A DNA stretch of 12,908 nucleotides from Spirochaetia bacterium (lineage in GTDB: Bacteria; Spirochaetota; Spirochaetia; Treponematales; Breznakiellaceae), in NCBI GenBank assembly GCA_025997755.1, contig BNVA01000040.1, positions 1 to 12,908 of the forward strand, written 5' to 3'. Below are positions 7,385 to 12,908 of the stretch, piece after piece (the stretch's first letter is position 1; each line of letters opens with the position of its first letter). Under the pieces are notes generated by a model that was not told where the DNA came from, searched no databases, and saw nothing but the letters and a program-made list of their open reading frames with translations. The position numbers were made by a program, and so were the translations under genes.

Positions 7385-8540
7385 CGGCAAAAAAATTGCC
7401 CTGCTTGGGGCATTTTGCCTGTTTCTTTCCGCAATAGAATACCTGATCCCAAAACCGCTGCCGTTTATGCGGCTTGGACTCGCCAATTTGCCGATTTTGC
7501 TTGCCTTGAATGAGCCTATTAGCTCATTTGCCGTTTTAGTTGCAATCAAAATAATAGGGCAATCCCTAATTTCCGGTACTCTTTTTTCTTATGTTTTTTT
7601 ATTTTCCCTTGCCGGAAGCCTTGTTTCAGCCGCAGCAATGTATTTTTTAAGGCGTATTACACCTGAATATTTGATAGGCTTTACCGGCATAAGCATATCG
7701 GGCGCGATCCTTTCAAATCTAACCCAGTTACTTCTGGCGCGGTACTTTATTCTGGGTAAGGGGGCGCTGCTCATAGCTCCGCCATTTCTTGCGTCGGGAC
7801 TGATAACCGGAGCGGCGTTAGGTTTATTTTGCGAAAAATTTTGTTCGGTGTCGAAGTGGTATAAGGGAGAAATTGCGCATAACGCCGACAAATGCGGGGG
7901 TAGCGGAGAAGCGTCTTTGCGCGGCGAAGCAGGCGCGAAGACCTTCGCAGCGAAGGGGGCTTTCTCCCCTACTAAGTTCCCTGCAATCGATTTATTTGCT
8001 GCGGGGGTAATAATGTCGGGATTGCTGTTGTTCAACCCGTCAACGGCGGGAAGGGCGGCGCAGTTTGTTTTGTTTTTTATTTTTGCAGCCGTTTCGGGCA
8101 AAGCCGGAAAACCGTTATACACAGTTGTCTTTTTTTTGGGAATTGTGTTTTTTAATTTATTGACGCCCTACGGCAGATTTTATTTTAACGTTGGAGCATT
8201 GCGCATAACGGAGGGTGCGCTGCTCGCAGGAGTCCGCAAAGCCGCCACAGTTGAAGGACTGATGATGCTGTCCCGCGTAACAATCAGCTCGGCATTGCGA
8301 TTGCCCGGAAAATTCGGCAGCCTTATAAGCGAATCATTTGCTATTCTTGAAATTATAAACGAAAACAAAAAACGCATAACGGCGCGCAATCTGATGTCCG
8401 ATATTGACTGCTTATTGATTGAATTAAGCGTATCCGTAAACAATGCACCGCAGCAAATGCAAAAGCCGCCGCGCACTTTTAAGTCCACTTTTGTTTTAGT
8501 GTGCGCCTGTTTGCTTACAGCGGTAGGAATGGGTTTGTAG
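7350..8540 (+). CDS. Gx-transporter / EcfT-like fusion membrane protein
   Basis: This 396-residue integral membrane protein has two parts. Residues 13-165 match the Gx transporter family (old name heptaprenyl diphosphate synthase component I), with LSAIEYLIPKPLPFMRLGLANLP and IIGQSLISGTLFS. This family shares a fold class with ECF substrate-binding subunits. Residues 211-350 look like an EcfT/CbiQ-type transmembrane coupling subunit: several hydrophobic helices, then FFNLLTPYGRF, GALRITEGALLAGVRKA and a basic helix NENKKRITARN. The join (166-210) contains a GC-rich, repeat-like insert. A natural reading is a fused S-T transporter module, but no ECF ATPase is in the window and the substrate is unknown. 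Starts at 7350 (GTG) or 7356 (GTG) are both possible; AAAAGG precedes the second. The overlap with the NusG-II gene argues for a common operon. It converges on cobU with a 9-bp gap. Confidence 0.82.
   Translation: MKVTTLTAQRGDGKKIALLGAFCLFLSAIEYLIPKPLPFMRLGLANLPILLALNEPISSFAVLVAIKIIGQSLISGTLFSYVFLFSLAGSLVSAAAMYFLRRITPEYLIGFTGISISGAILSNLTQLLLARYFILGKGALLIAPPFLASGLITGAALGLFCEKFCSVSKWYKGEIAHNADKCGGSGEASLRGEAGAKTFAAKGAFSPTKFPAIDLFAAGVIMSGLLLFNPSTAGRAAQFVLFFIFAAVSGKAGKPLYTVVFFLGIVFFNLLTPYGRFYFNVGALRITEGALLAGVRKAATVEGLMMLSRVTISSALRLPGKFGSLISESFAILEIINENKKRITARNLMSDIDCLLIELSVSVNNAPQQMQKPPRTFKSTFVLVCACLLTAVGMGL
7901..7970 (+). repeat. GC-rich palindromic insert in the domain linker
   Basis: Within the linker of the fusion membrane protein lies a cluster of complementary motifs. 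GCGAAG occurs three times and CTTCGC once. A perfect palindrome CCTTCGCAGCGAAGG occurs at about 7941-7955. The outer segments (near 7903-7911 and 7959-7968) also pair imperfectly. The stretch is clearly more GC-rich than its flanks and encodes a low-complexity peptide between two domains. It resembles an in-frame palindromic element, but no second copy is visible in this window. Confidence 0.5.
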
Positions 8541-8549
8541 CGTTATGCG

Positions 8550-9065
8550 CTATTTTATACGCAGTGGGATTCCAGATACCATAAGCTGCACGGAGTCTGC
8601 GGCGGCGGCGATTTTCCGGTTAGACTCGGCAAGAAGCCGGTTGTAGCGGCGTGTCATTTCATCAAACGGAATATTTCCAAGTCCTGTTTCATTTGTTACC
8701 ACAACGCAGTTTTCTTTTTTTTGCATACTCTTTATAAAAGCGTCGAGTATGATGTCAAAGTCCGCTTCCCGCTCGTAAAAGATCATGTTATTGACCCACA
8801 TGGGAAGGCAGTCAACAACGGCTCGATTCCCCGCTTTTACCATAGCTGCATCAAGCTCAAGCGGTTCCTCTATCGTTACAAAGCCCGCTTCAGTTCCGGC
8901 AAATTCCGCCCTTTCGGTACGATGGCGCGTTATACGATCTTTCATTTCGTTATCTAAAACTTCCGCAGTTGCGATAAATGAAACCGGGAAACCCCACTTT
9001 GCCGCGGTTTCCAGCGCATAATGCGATTTACCTGATTTTACCCCGCCTGTGATAAGGGTTATCAC
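8550..9065 (-). CDS. cobU: Adenosylcobinamide kinase / adenosylcobinamide-phosphate guanylyltransferase
   Basis: This bifunctional enzyme phosphorylates adenosylcobinamide and then attaches GMP, giving adenosyl-GDP-cobinamide, an intermediate of vitamin B12 synthesis and salvage. The 171-residue length is near the family norm. Visible motifs are the P-loop GGVKSGKS (7-14), the RITRHRTER segment whose His48 corresponds to the guanylylated histidine of CobU, a Walker-B-like VVDCLPMWVNN (83-93), and VVVTNETGLGNIP, which replaces the usual NEVG. The C-terminus (RYNRLLAESNRKIAAAADSVQLMVSGIPLRIK) is typical. The start is GTG at 9063-9065, overlapping the TGA of cobO (9062-9065), so translation is coupled. 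In this organism the product would feed corrinoid for the methyl-transfer step before AcsB. Confidence 0.95.
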   Translation of the reverse strand: MITLITGGVKSGKSHYALETAAKWGFPVSFIATAEVLDNEMKDRITRHRTERAEFAGTEAGFVTIEEPLELDAAMVKAGNRAVVDCLPMWVNNMIFYEREADFDIILDAFIKSMQKKENCVVVTNETGLGNIPFDEMTRRYNRLLAESNRKIAAAADSVQLMVSGIPLRIK

Positions 9066-9583
9066 TTTTCTATGCCCACGCGCGCAGGAATTCCCTTGTC
9101 GAAAGGATGTTTGATTTTTTTAACTTCGGAAACATAGTCCGCTTTTTCGGAAAGCCACACAGGAACGGGACGACCGGTTATAACAACTTCGGTTTCCGCC
9201 GGTTTGTTTTCCAGTAACCGGATTAAAACAGCTTCATCTAACATTCCGGTTTGCACCGCGTCTAAAACCTCATCTAAAACTAGTAAAAATACATCATTAT
9301 TTTTTAAAGAGGTTTCCGCCTCGCCTAATATGCGCAACTGTTCCCCGCGGCACTTTTCTTTTGTCGGCGCGTCCATTTTAAATGTCCAGCCCAGATCAAG
9401 CGTAGATCGCATAACGGAAACCCCAAGCCTTTCCAGAGGCTCAAGCTCTCCGGTCTTTCCGGTTTTTAAAAATTGAGCAAAGATTACTTTTTTATTTCTG
9501 CCCGACGCTCGTACCGCAAGTCCAACGGCGGCAGTGGTTTTCCCCTTTCCACCGCCGGTATAAACATGGATTAGTCCGCTCAT
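9062..9583 (-). CDS. cobO: Corrinoid adenosyltransferase (CobO/BtuR family)
   Basis: This ATP:cob(I)alamin adenosyltransferase transfers the 5'-deoxyadenosyl group to the cobalt of corrinoids, the step just before CobU. Its 173 residues start directly at the conserved IHVYTGGGKGKTTAAVGLAVRA, whose P-loop GGGKGKTT spans residues 10-17. It continues with KVIFAQFLKTGKTGE, a Walker B FLLVLDEV, and the family ending TGRPVPVWLSEKADYVSEVKKIKHPFDKGIPARVGIEK. It lies 15 bp after ptsN and overlaps cobU by four bases, so the three form an operon. No good Shine-Dalgarno precedes its ATG, which suggests coupling to ptsN translation. Cytoplasmic. Confidence 0.95.
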   Translation of the reverse strand: MSGLIHVYTGGGKGKTTAAVGLAVRASGRNKKVIFAQFLKTGKTGELEPLERLGVSVMRSTLDLGWTFKMDAPTKEKCRGEQLRILGEAETSLKNNDVFLLVLDEVLDAVQTGMLDEAVLIRLLENKPAETEVVITGRPVPVWLSEKADYVSEVKKIKHPFDKGIPARVGIEK

Positions 9584-9598
9584 GGCGTGTAAAAGGAT

Positions 9599-10045
9599 CT
9601 ATTCCGACAGGATTTTAAGGATGTCGTCCGCACTTGCCGCTTTTAGCATTTCCGCGCGTTTTTCGGGACTCTTAAAGAGTAGGCTTAACTCAGCAAGAAA
9701 CTGCAGGTGAGGTCCGGTTTTTTCAAGCGGGGACAGTGTCATAATGAAAATACGGCAAGGCTCACTGTCCAAAGAATCAAAATCGACCGGCGAATCCGAA
9801 ATACCGATACAAGCCACAAGGTCATGCGTTGTCGAAGTTTTACCATGTGGAATCGCAATTCCATGCTTCATACCCGTGGACATCATGTTTTCCCTGTTCA
9901 TAATCGCGGAAAGAGCCGATGCCCTGTCCTGAACCTTTCCCGCCGTTACCAGCAGGTCAAGCATTTCGTTGATTACCGCAGTTTTTGTCGTGCCTTTAAG
10001 GTGAAGGCAGATAGTATCTTTTGTTAGAATTGAATTTAAACTCAT
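9599..10045 (-). CDS. ptsN: PTS EIIA-type (nitrogen-PTS / fructose-like) regulatory protein
   Basis: This 148-residue single-domain EIIA protein of the PtsN (EIIA-Ntr)/mannitol-fructose class accepts phosphate on a histidine and usually regulates transporters or enzymes rather than moving sugar. The active site is HGIAIPHGKT, with His67 as the likely phosphorylated residue. Upstream, MSTGMKHG and NRENMMSTG match the family, and PHLQFLAELSLLFKSPEKRAEML is the conserved C-terminal helix pair. An upstream GTG at 10105 would add 20 residues with no family match. ATG 10045 starts at MSLNSIL, the normal EIIA beginning, and is preferred. It heads the ptsN-cobO-cobU operon. No transporter is present nearby to name its target. 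Confidence 0.88.
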   Translation of the reverse strand: MSLNSILTKDTICLHLKGTTKTAVINEMLDLLVTAGKVQDRASALSAIMNRENMMSTGMKHGIAIPHGKTSTTHDLVACIGISDSPVDFDSLDSEPCRIFIMTLSPLEKTGPHLQFLAELSLLFKSPEKRAEMLKAASADDILKILSE

Positions 10046-10194
10046 AATGCCGCTAGTGTAACCTATAAGCGGGGTTTGTGTCAAGATGATGAATGGGAAG
10101 GCCACGATAAACGCATAAAAGATTAAGAACCTGATAAATCGCAGATTTTAAGATAAACTTTAGCTGAAGTCCCAAGGAAATGCAGAACAGGAGC

Positions 10195-10223
10195 GCTTGA
10201 AAGCATAGTTTTCAGCCTTTTTT
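10195..10223 (+). terminator. Terminator-like hairpin in the ptsN-fur intergenic region
   Basis: GCTTGAAA (10195-10202) pairs imperfectly with TTTCAGC (10210-10216) and is followed by six T (10218-10223). No plus-strand gene lies upstream, since ptsN is divergent. It is therefore either fortuitous or the end of a small transcript. The rest of the 284-base gap 10046-10329 is AT-rich and shows no ORF or tRNA-like fold that I can support, apart from the fur promoter. Confidence 0.35.
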
Positions 10224-10283
10224 CATGTTTTTTACGATTTGGCAATTACAAAATTTTGGCTGGACATTATCGAAAAAAGGTGC

Positions 10284-10312
10284 TTGACAAAAAATCAAAT
10301 GAGGTATATTAT
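10284..10312 (+). promoter_or_regulatory. Promoter of the Fur-family gene
   Basis: A perfect TTGACA (10284-10289) is separated by 17 bases from TATTAT (10307-10312), a near-consensus sigma-70 promoter. Transcription should begin near 10318-10320, leaving a leader of only about 10 bases before the ATG at 10330. Confidence 0.8.
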
Positions 10313-10314
10313 TA

Positions 10315-10325
10315 GTAATCATTAC
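10315..10325 (+). promoter_or_regulatory. Palindromic operator at the fur transcription start
   Basis: GTAATCATTAC is a perfect 11-base inverted repeat centred on 10320. It is flanked by A/T-rich bases that partly extend the symmetry and resembles Fur/PerR/Zur-type boxes. It sits between the -10 element and the start codon, an ideal place for autorepression by the protein encoded immediately downstream. The assignment is inferred from position and symmetry. Confidence 0.6.
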
Positions 10326-10329
10326 CATT

Positions 10330-10749
10330 ATGAATAAGAATAATAAGGATGTTATTCGGCGTAAGACCAGCCAGCGTGACTTAGTTTTAGAGGCTGTTTG
10401 CAATGGTAATCATTTATCTGCAGGGGAGATTTTTGCGCTTGTTTCAGCCAAAAAACACATGAGTTTTGGCACGGTCTACCGGAACCTTCAAATTCTTGAA
10501 GAAGAAGGCGAAATTGCCGCCGTTAAGGCAGACCCTGAACTTCTGCGCTATGATAGACGTATAGTACGGCACCACCATCTGCATTGTAAGAAATGCGGAA
10601 AGATTTTCGATATTCCCGTGCCGTATCGGGCTGAATTTGACACAGAAGCCGGACAAAAAAGCGGTTTTGTCATTGATTCTCACACAATTACATTTGAGGG
10701 ACTGTGTAGTGAGTGTAAATACGAGGGACTTTCCCTCGATTATTTATAA
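10330..10749 (+). CDS. Fur/PerR-family metal-dependent transcriptional regulator
   Basis: This 139-residue regulator has a winged-helix DNA-binding half, with HLSAGEIFALV then MSFGTVYRNLQILEEEGEI (44-62) as recognition helix and wing. The dimerisation half includes RYDRRIVRHHHLHC with the metal-binding histidines 81-83 and 85. Two C-x2-C pairs (Cys86/Cys89 and Cys126/Cys129) form the structural zinc site of the PerR/Fur type. Whether it senses iron, peroxide, zinc or manganese cannot be told from sequence. A palindrome over the transcription start suggests autoregulation. The ATG at 10330 has no Shine-Dalgarno and sits about 10 bases from the predicted transcript start. The neighbouring rubredoxin-fusion gene follows 58 bp downstream on the same strand and may be co-transcribed. 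A small hairpin (10751-10756 with 10760-10765) lies in that gap. Confidence 0.93.
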   Translation: MNKNNKDVIRRKTSQRDLVLEAVCNGNHLSAGEIFALVSAKKHMSFGTVYRNLQILEEEGEIAAVKADPELLRYDRRIVRHHHLHCKKCGKIFDIPVPYRAEFDTEAGQKSGFVIDSHTITFEGLCSECKYEGLSLDYL

Positions 10750-10807
10750 AACGTTCGTTGAACGTGATAATTTACAGTCGGCAGACTTTAAACGTGGAGT
10801 AATAGCA

Positions 10808-11416
10808 ATGAAAAAGTGGATTTGTACAAAATGTGGGTATGTTCATGAAGGAGAAAGTGCTCCGGCCAACTGTCCGGTATGTCATGTTTCAGCTTCTCAA
10901 TTCAAAGAACAAAAGACAGGCGGGGAAAAAAGAACGATGAGATCAATTACGAAACTCAATATCCAATATGCGCATAGATTTTTAGGATATATTGGAGAAG
11001 CCCAGTATCTTCATGGACATACCGGAACATTGACAATCGAAGTGGAAGGCGGGGTAAACAGTTCAAATGGTTTTGTTGTAGCTTGCAATAGTATCAAAAA
11101 TCATGCTTGGGAATATTTGGTAAACTTTGACCATGCAATTATTTTACAAGAAGAAGATCCTATTCTTCCTGAACTTCTAAAGGTATATGAAGCGCAAGGA
11201 ATCAAGGATGGCTCACAATTTAATACGAGTGTCGGCGCAGCATTTGATACCGCTCTTGCAAAAGCCTATCCAAAATGCCGTCTTGTAGTTGTTAAAAAAG
11301 TCGCAACCTGCGAAAACTTGATTGAGGTTTTCTATTCGCTCTTAAAAGATACACTCAATATCAAGAAAATGACATTTACATCCGGCGACAATGCCGCTTC
11401 ACTAAGTTTCAAATAA
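10808..11416 (+). CDS. Rubredoxin-like / 6-pyruvoyl-tetrahydropterin-synthase-fold fusion protein
   Basis: This 202-residue protein has two domains. Residues 1-33 form a small rubredoxin/rubrerythrin-tail metal knuckle (Cys6-x2-Cys9 and Cys22-x2-Cys25), expected to bind iron or zinc. Residues 44-202 match the QueD/PTPS fold. Its zinc-binding histidines are present (His56 in YAHRF; His69 and His71 in LHGH), as are Asp108-His109 (FDHA) and the CENL segment (Glu169) near the active site. The usual catalytic cysteine three residues before LHGH is Ala65; Glu64 is next to it. The normal QueD or PTPS reaction is therefore doubtful. ATG 10808 has GGAG at 10796-10799 and is well supported. An internal ATG at 10937, preceded by a GGGGAAAA stretch, could restart translation at the second domain. 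It sits in a possible operon with the Fur-type regulator. The longer upstream frame from 10637 overlaps fur and is not used. Confidence 0.88.
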   Translation: MKKWICTKCGYVHEGESAPANCPVCHVSASQFKEQKTGGEKRTMRSITKLNIQYAHRFLGYIGEAQYLHGHTGTLTIEVEGGVNSSNGFVVACNSIKNHAWEYLVNFDHAIILQEEDPILPELLKVYEAQGIKDGSQFNTSVGAAFDTALAKAYPKCRLVVVKKVATCENLIEVFYSLLKDTLNIKKMTFTSGDNAASLSFK

Positions 11417-11430
11417 CGCACACTAGAAAC

Positions 11431-11456
11431 ACCCCGTGCTGCCTTTTGCGCGGGGT
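11431..11456. terminator. Hairpin between convergent genes
   Basis: ACCCCGTGC (11431-11439) pairs with GCGCGGGGT (11448-11456), a 9-bp stem with one G-U pair, in the 63-base gap between the convergent fusion-protein and racemase genes. Neither strand has a good T-run after the stem, so termination may be partial or rho-dependent. Confidence 0.5.
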
Positions 11457-11479
11457 CTCGCCGCAGAGATTAAGGTAAC

Positions 11480-12562
11480 TTACACATACCTGCGGCTGAC
11501 ATAACTGCTGGTGAACGCATGAAGAACGCTGCCGTAATTCAATTTAAACCGGATTATATCGCCTATGTGATAGTCCTTTTTAGAGCCGCTTACATCGAGA
11601 ATCAGGTGATCGGAACTTGCACCCAGTACGTTGATAGCAGGCTCGATGGGTGTCATTCCGCTTGCGTCAATGTCCTGCCGTCCGGCGGCGAGAATTGCAC
11701 GGCTCATCATGCCGCGATCCACATAGACAGGTTTTTCGCCAAAAGCATCCATTCCGACCTCTCCTTCAGGCAGGCTGCGCTTGGTTTGTAATTCTATTAT
11801 TTGCGCATCAAGCGTTATTGCATCGGCGTATGTGCCTTCAATATGATTGCCGTAAGCTGTGTCGTTGCCCAAAATAAATACTTCGCCCAATCGCAGGTTG
11901 TTGATACCGGCGGGCAGCCCGCCCTTTTCGGCAAGGTAGTACGAGCTTGAGTTCCCGCCGGAAACCATTGCGAGCTTGACTCCGAAAGTGTTTTCTATGC
12001 GCCGCGCCCAGCCGGAAAGTATGGATAAGTTTTCGTTTTTGGGTATTATCGCCCCGTAACAGGTTAAGTTCGCGCCTATGCCATAAAGACAAATGTTTTT
12101 CATTGTAAGCGTTTCTTTTATTGTTGAAAGAATCCCTGCGCCGCCGGAACAGTAAAGCCCTTCACGCAGATCGCCTAAGTCTATCATCAATACGGCCTTG
12201 TGGATTTTATTTTGTTTTTTTGCTTCACCGTCTAGCAGCCGTAATGTTTCAATTTCCGAATTAAAACTTATATCCGCGTAGCGCACCGTATCTTCAATTT
12301 CGCAAAATTGCGGCAGCCTTAACAGCACGGTTTCTTTTCCTCTGCCCGCATAGCTTTTTATATTTGCTATACGCGAATCGGCAAGATAATCAACTGCGGG
12401 ACTTTCGACTAACATTTTAACGATTTCGGGATCGGCACAAAAACTTTTTGTTACAATCATCACGGAACAACCGGCGTTCCTTACAGCGCCGCTTACAATT
12501 TGTAAATTGGTTTTGAGCTTCTTCATGTCAATGTTCAACGCCGGATAGATTACACTGTTCAT
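11480..12562 (-). CDS. PLP-dependent alanine/ornithine racemase-family enzyme
   Basis: This 360-residue enzyme belongs to the alanine/ornithine racemase (Orr-like, fold-type III PLP) family. It starts YPALNIDMKKLKTNLQ, then has the PLP lysine Lys39 in MIVTKSFCADPEIVKML. The barrel segments DYLADSRIANIKSY and LMIDLGDLREGL follow, then the phosphate-binding region MVSGGNSSSYYL and RLGEVFILGNDTAYG. A C-terminal beta domain ends the protein. Relatives interconvert L- and D-amino acids such as ornithine or alanine. The substrate here is not determined by visible residues. The ATG at 12560-12562 is preceded by an AGGTAAGG-like ribosome site (complement of about 12568-12575). It appears monocistronic and converges on the rubredoxin-fusion gene. 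Treponemal peptidoglycan contains ornithine, which makes an ornithine-linked role attractive but unproven. Confidence 0.85.
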   Translation of the reverse strand: MNSVIYPALNIDMKKLKTNLQIVSGAVRNAGCSVMIVTKSFCADPEIVKMLVESPAVDYLADSRIANIKSYAGRGKETVLLRLPQFCEIEDTVRYADISFNSEIETLRLLDGEAKKQNKIHKAVLMIDLGDLREGLYCSGGAGILSTIKETLTMKNICLYGIGANLTCYGAIIPKNENLSILSGWARRIENTFGVKLAMVSGGNSSSYYLAEKGGLPAGINNLRLGEVFILGNDTAYGNHIEGTYADAITLDAQIIELQTKRSLPEGEVGMDAFGEKPVYVDRGMMSRAILAAGRQDIDASGMTPIEPAINVLGASSDHLILDVSGSKKDYHIGDIIRFKLNYGSVLHAFTSSYVSRRYV

Positions 12563-12654
12563 ATTATTACCTTACCTAAATTAAGCATAACATGATTTTC
12601 GGTCATTGTAAAATAAATTGCCGTTAATATGCCCGTGATGCGCCGTGTAAAAAA

Positions 12655-12908
12655 CTAACCATGGCGATTCCTTCCGCGACGCGGAAGAGTTACAGGTACA
12701 TCATGTACAGTAGAAAGCAAATGTTCAACAGCTTTATCCATGAGACACTTTTGAGCTGCAAGCGGTATAGATTCTTTGACCCGCAGGGCATCCTGCTTTA
12801 TCCTGATACCCTCCAGTTTTTCATCGAAAGAGCACTCAAACAACCGTTGCAGCGGTGTTTTAGCCGTATCATACTTGCGTTTCTTTTTTGCACCAACTCT
12901 TTCACAAC
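12655..12908 (-). CDS. DDE-type transposase/integrase, C-terminal end (cut by window edge)
   Basis: An open minus-strand frame enters from beyond the right edge and ends at TAG 12655-12657, giving 83 visible residues. It includes GAKKKRKYDTAKTPLQRL, the basic KYD-x3-TPxQRL pattern common just after the DDE catalytic core of integrase-type insertion-sequence transposases. This is followed by a helical tail (KIRIKQDALRV-like, AAQKCLMDKAVEHLL). The catalytic residues themselves are outside the window, so intactness cannot be judged. Near the 3' end the coding strand holds two perfect palindromes, 12671-12687 and 12696-12708. The last residues (PRRGRNRHG) therefore derive from hairpin-forming DNA. 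The exact family (ISNCY/IS481-like) is uncertain, and no terminal inverted repeat was found. Confidence 0.65.
   Translation of the reverse strand, partial: CERVGAKKKRKYDTAKTPLQRLFECSFDEKLEGIRIKQDALRVKESIPLAAQKCLMDKAVEHLLSTVHDVPVTLPRRGRNRHG
12671..12687. repeat. Perfect palindrome in the transposase tail
   Basis: CTTCCGCGACGCGGAAG is a perfect inverted repeat with an 8-bp stem and one central base. A second perfect palindrome, GTACATCATGTAC, lies 8 bases further at 12696-12708. On the minus strand the first hairpin is followed, about 17 bases later, by a TTTTTT run. It could serve as a transcription terminator or a mark of the element's end. Confidence 0.7.

Noticed and set aside
7589..8122. 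Minus-strand 177-codon frame
   Set aside because: It is antisense to the Gx/EcfT-like membrane protein, with proline/alanine-rich composition typical of a GC-rich shadow frame and no recognisable domain.
10637..10807. Upstream extension of the rubredoxin-fusion frame
   Set aside because: It overlaps the end of the Fur-family gene in another frame and adds no domain; ATG 10808 has a proper Shine-Dalgarno and begins at the cysteine knuckle.
12563..12654. Terminal inverted repeat of the insertion sequence
   Set aside because: No repeat matching another part of the window is visible in the gap between the racemase and the transposase; the other end lies outside the window.

Overview
The window looks like a fragment of an acetogenic spirochaete, most likely a Treponema of the kind found in termite guts. 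This is inferred from gene content and not proven. The clues are the carboxy-terminal half of an AcsB acetyl-CoA synthase subunit (Wood-Ljungdahl pathway), an OmpA-domain protein built like treponemal periplasmic OmpA-like proteins, a NusG-domain-II / Gx-transporter pair, and cobinamide-salvage genes that would serve a corrinoid-dependent pathway. The mixed base composition also fits: generally moderate GC, with a visibly AT-rich patch at about 3.8-5.4 kb.

Layout, left to right. 1-154 is a nested inverted structure: perfect 50-base arms at 1-50 and 105-154, plus an antisense copy of acsB 307-371 at 39-103. It looks more like a chimeric contig end than biology. acsB (5'-truncated) runs to 843 and ends at a strong intrinsic terminator. 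An OmpA-domain exported protein (1052-2368, +) follows with its own extended -10 promoter. It converges, 2 bp apart, on a two-gene minus-strand operon: a TerB_N/TerB_C protein (starts at 5771) translationally coupled to a BrxD/DUF2791-like P-loop ATPase (ends at 2371). This is the main candidate for an under-described conflict or stress system. An exported hypothetical protein (5832-6650, -) lies upstream of it.

Divergent from that is a plus-strand run of three tightly packed genes: a NifU C-terminal-domain Fe-S scaffold (6751-6975), a NusG-domain-II membrane protein (about 6968-7384), and a large membrane protein that appears to fuse a Gx/ECF-S-like domain to an EcfT-like domain (7350-8540). 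Then a minus-strand operon, ptsN-cobO-cobU (10045 down to 8550), joins a nitrogen-PTS-type EIIA to corrinoid adenosylation and cobinamide activation.

Right part. A Fur/PerR-family regulator (10330-10749) has a consensus-like promoter and a palindrome sitting across its transcription start. It is followed by a rubredoxin-like / pterin-synthase-fold fusion that lacks the usual catalytic cysteine (10808-11416). A PLP-dependent alanine/ornithine-racemase-family enzyme (11480-12562, -) converges on it. The right edge holds the carboxy-terminal remnant of a DDE-type transposase (12655 to the window end, -). No tRNA, rRNA or CRISPR array was seen. No gene-free stretch exceeds 300 bases; the longest is 10046-10329.
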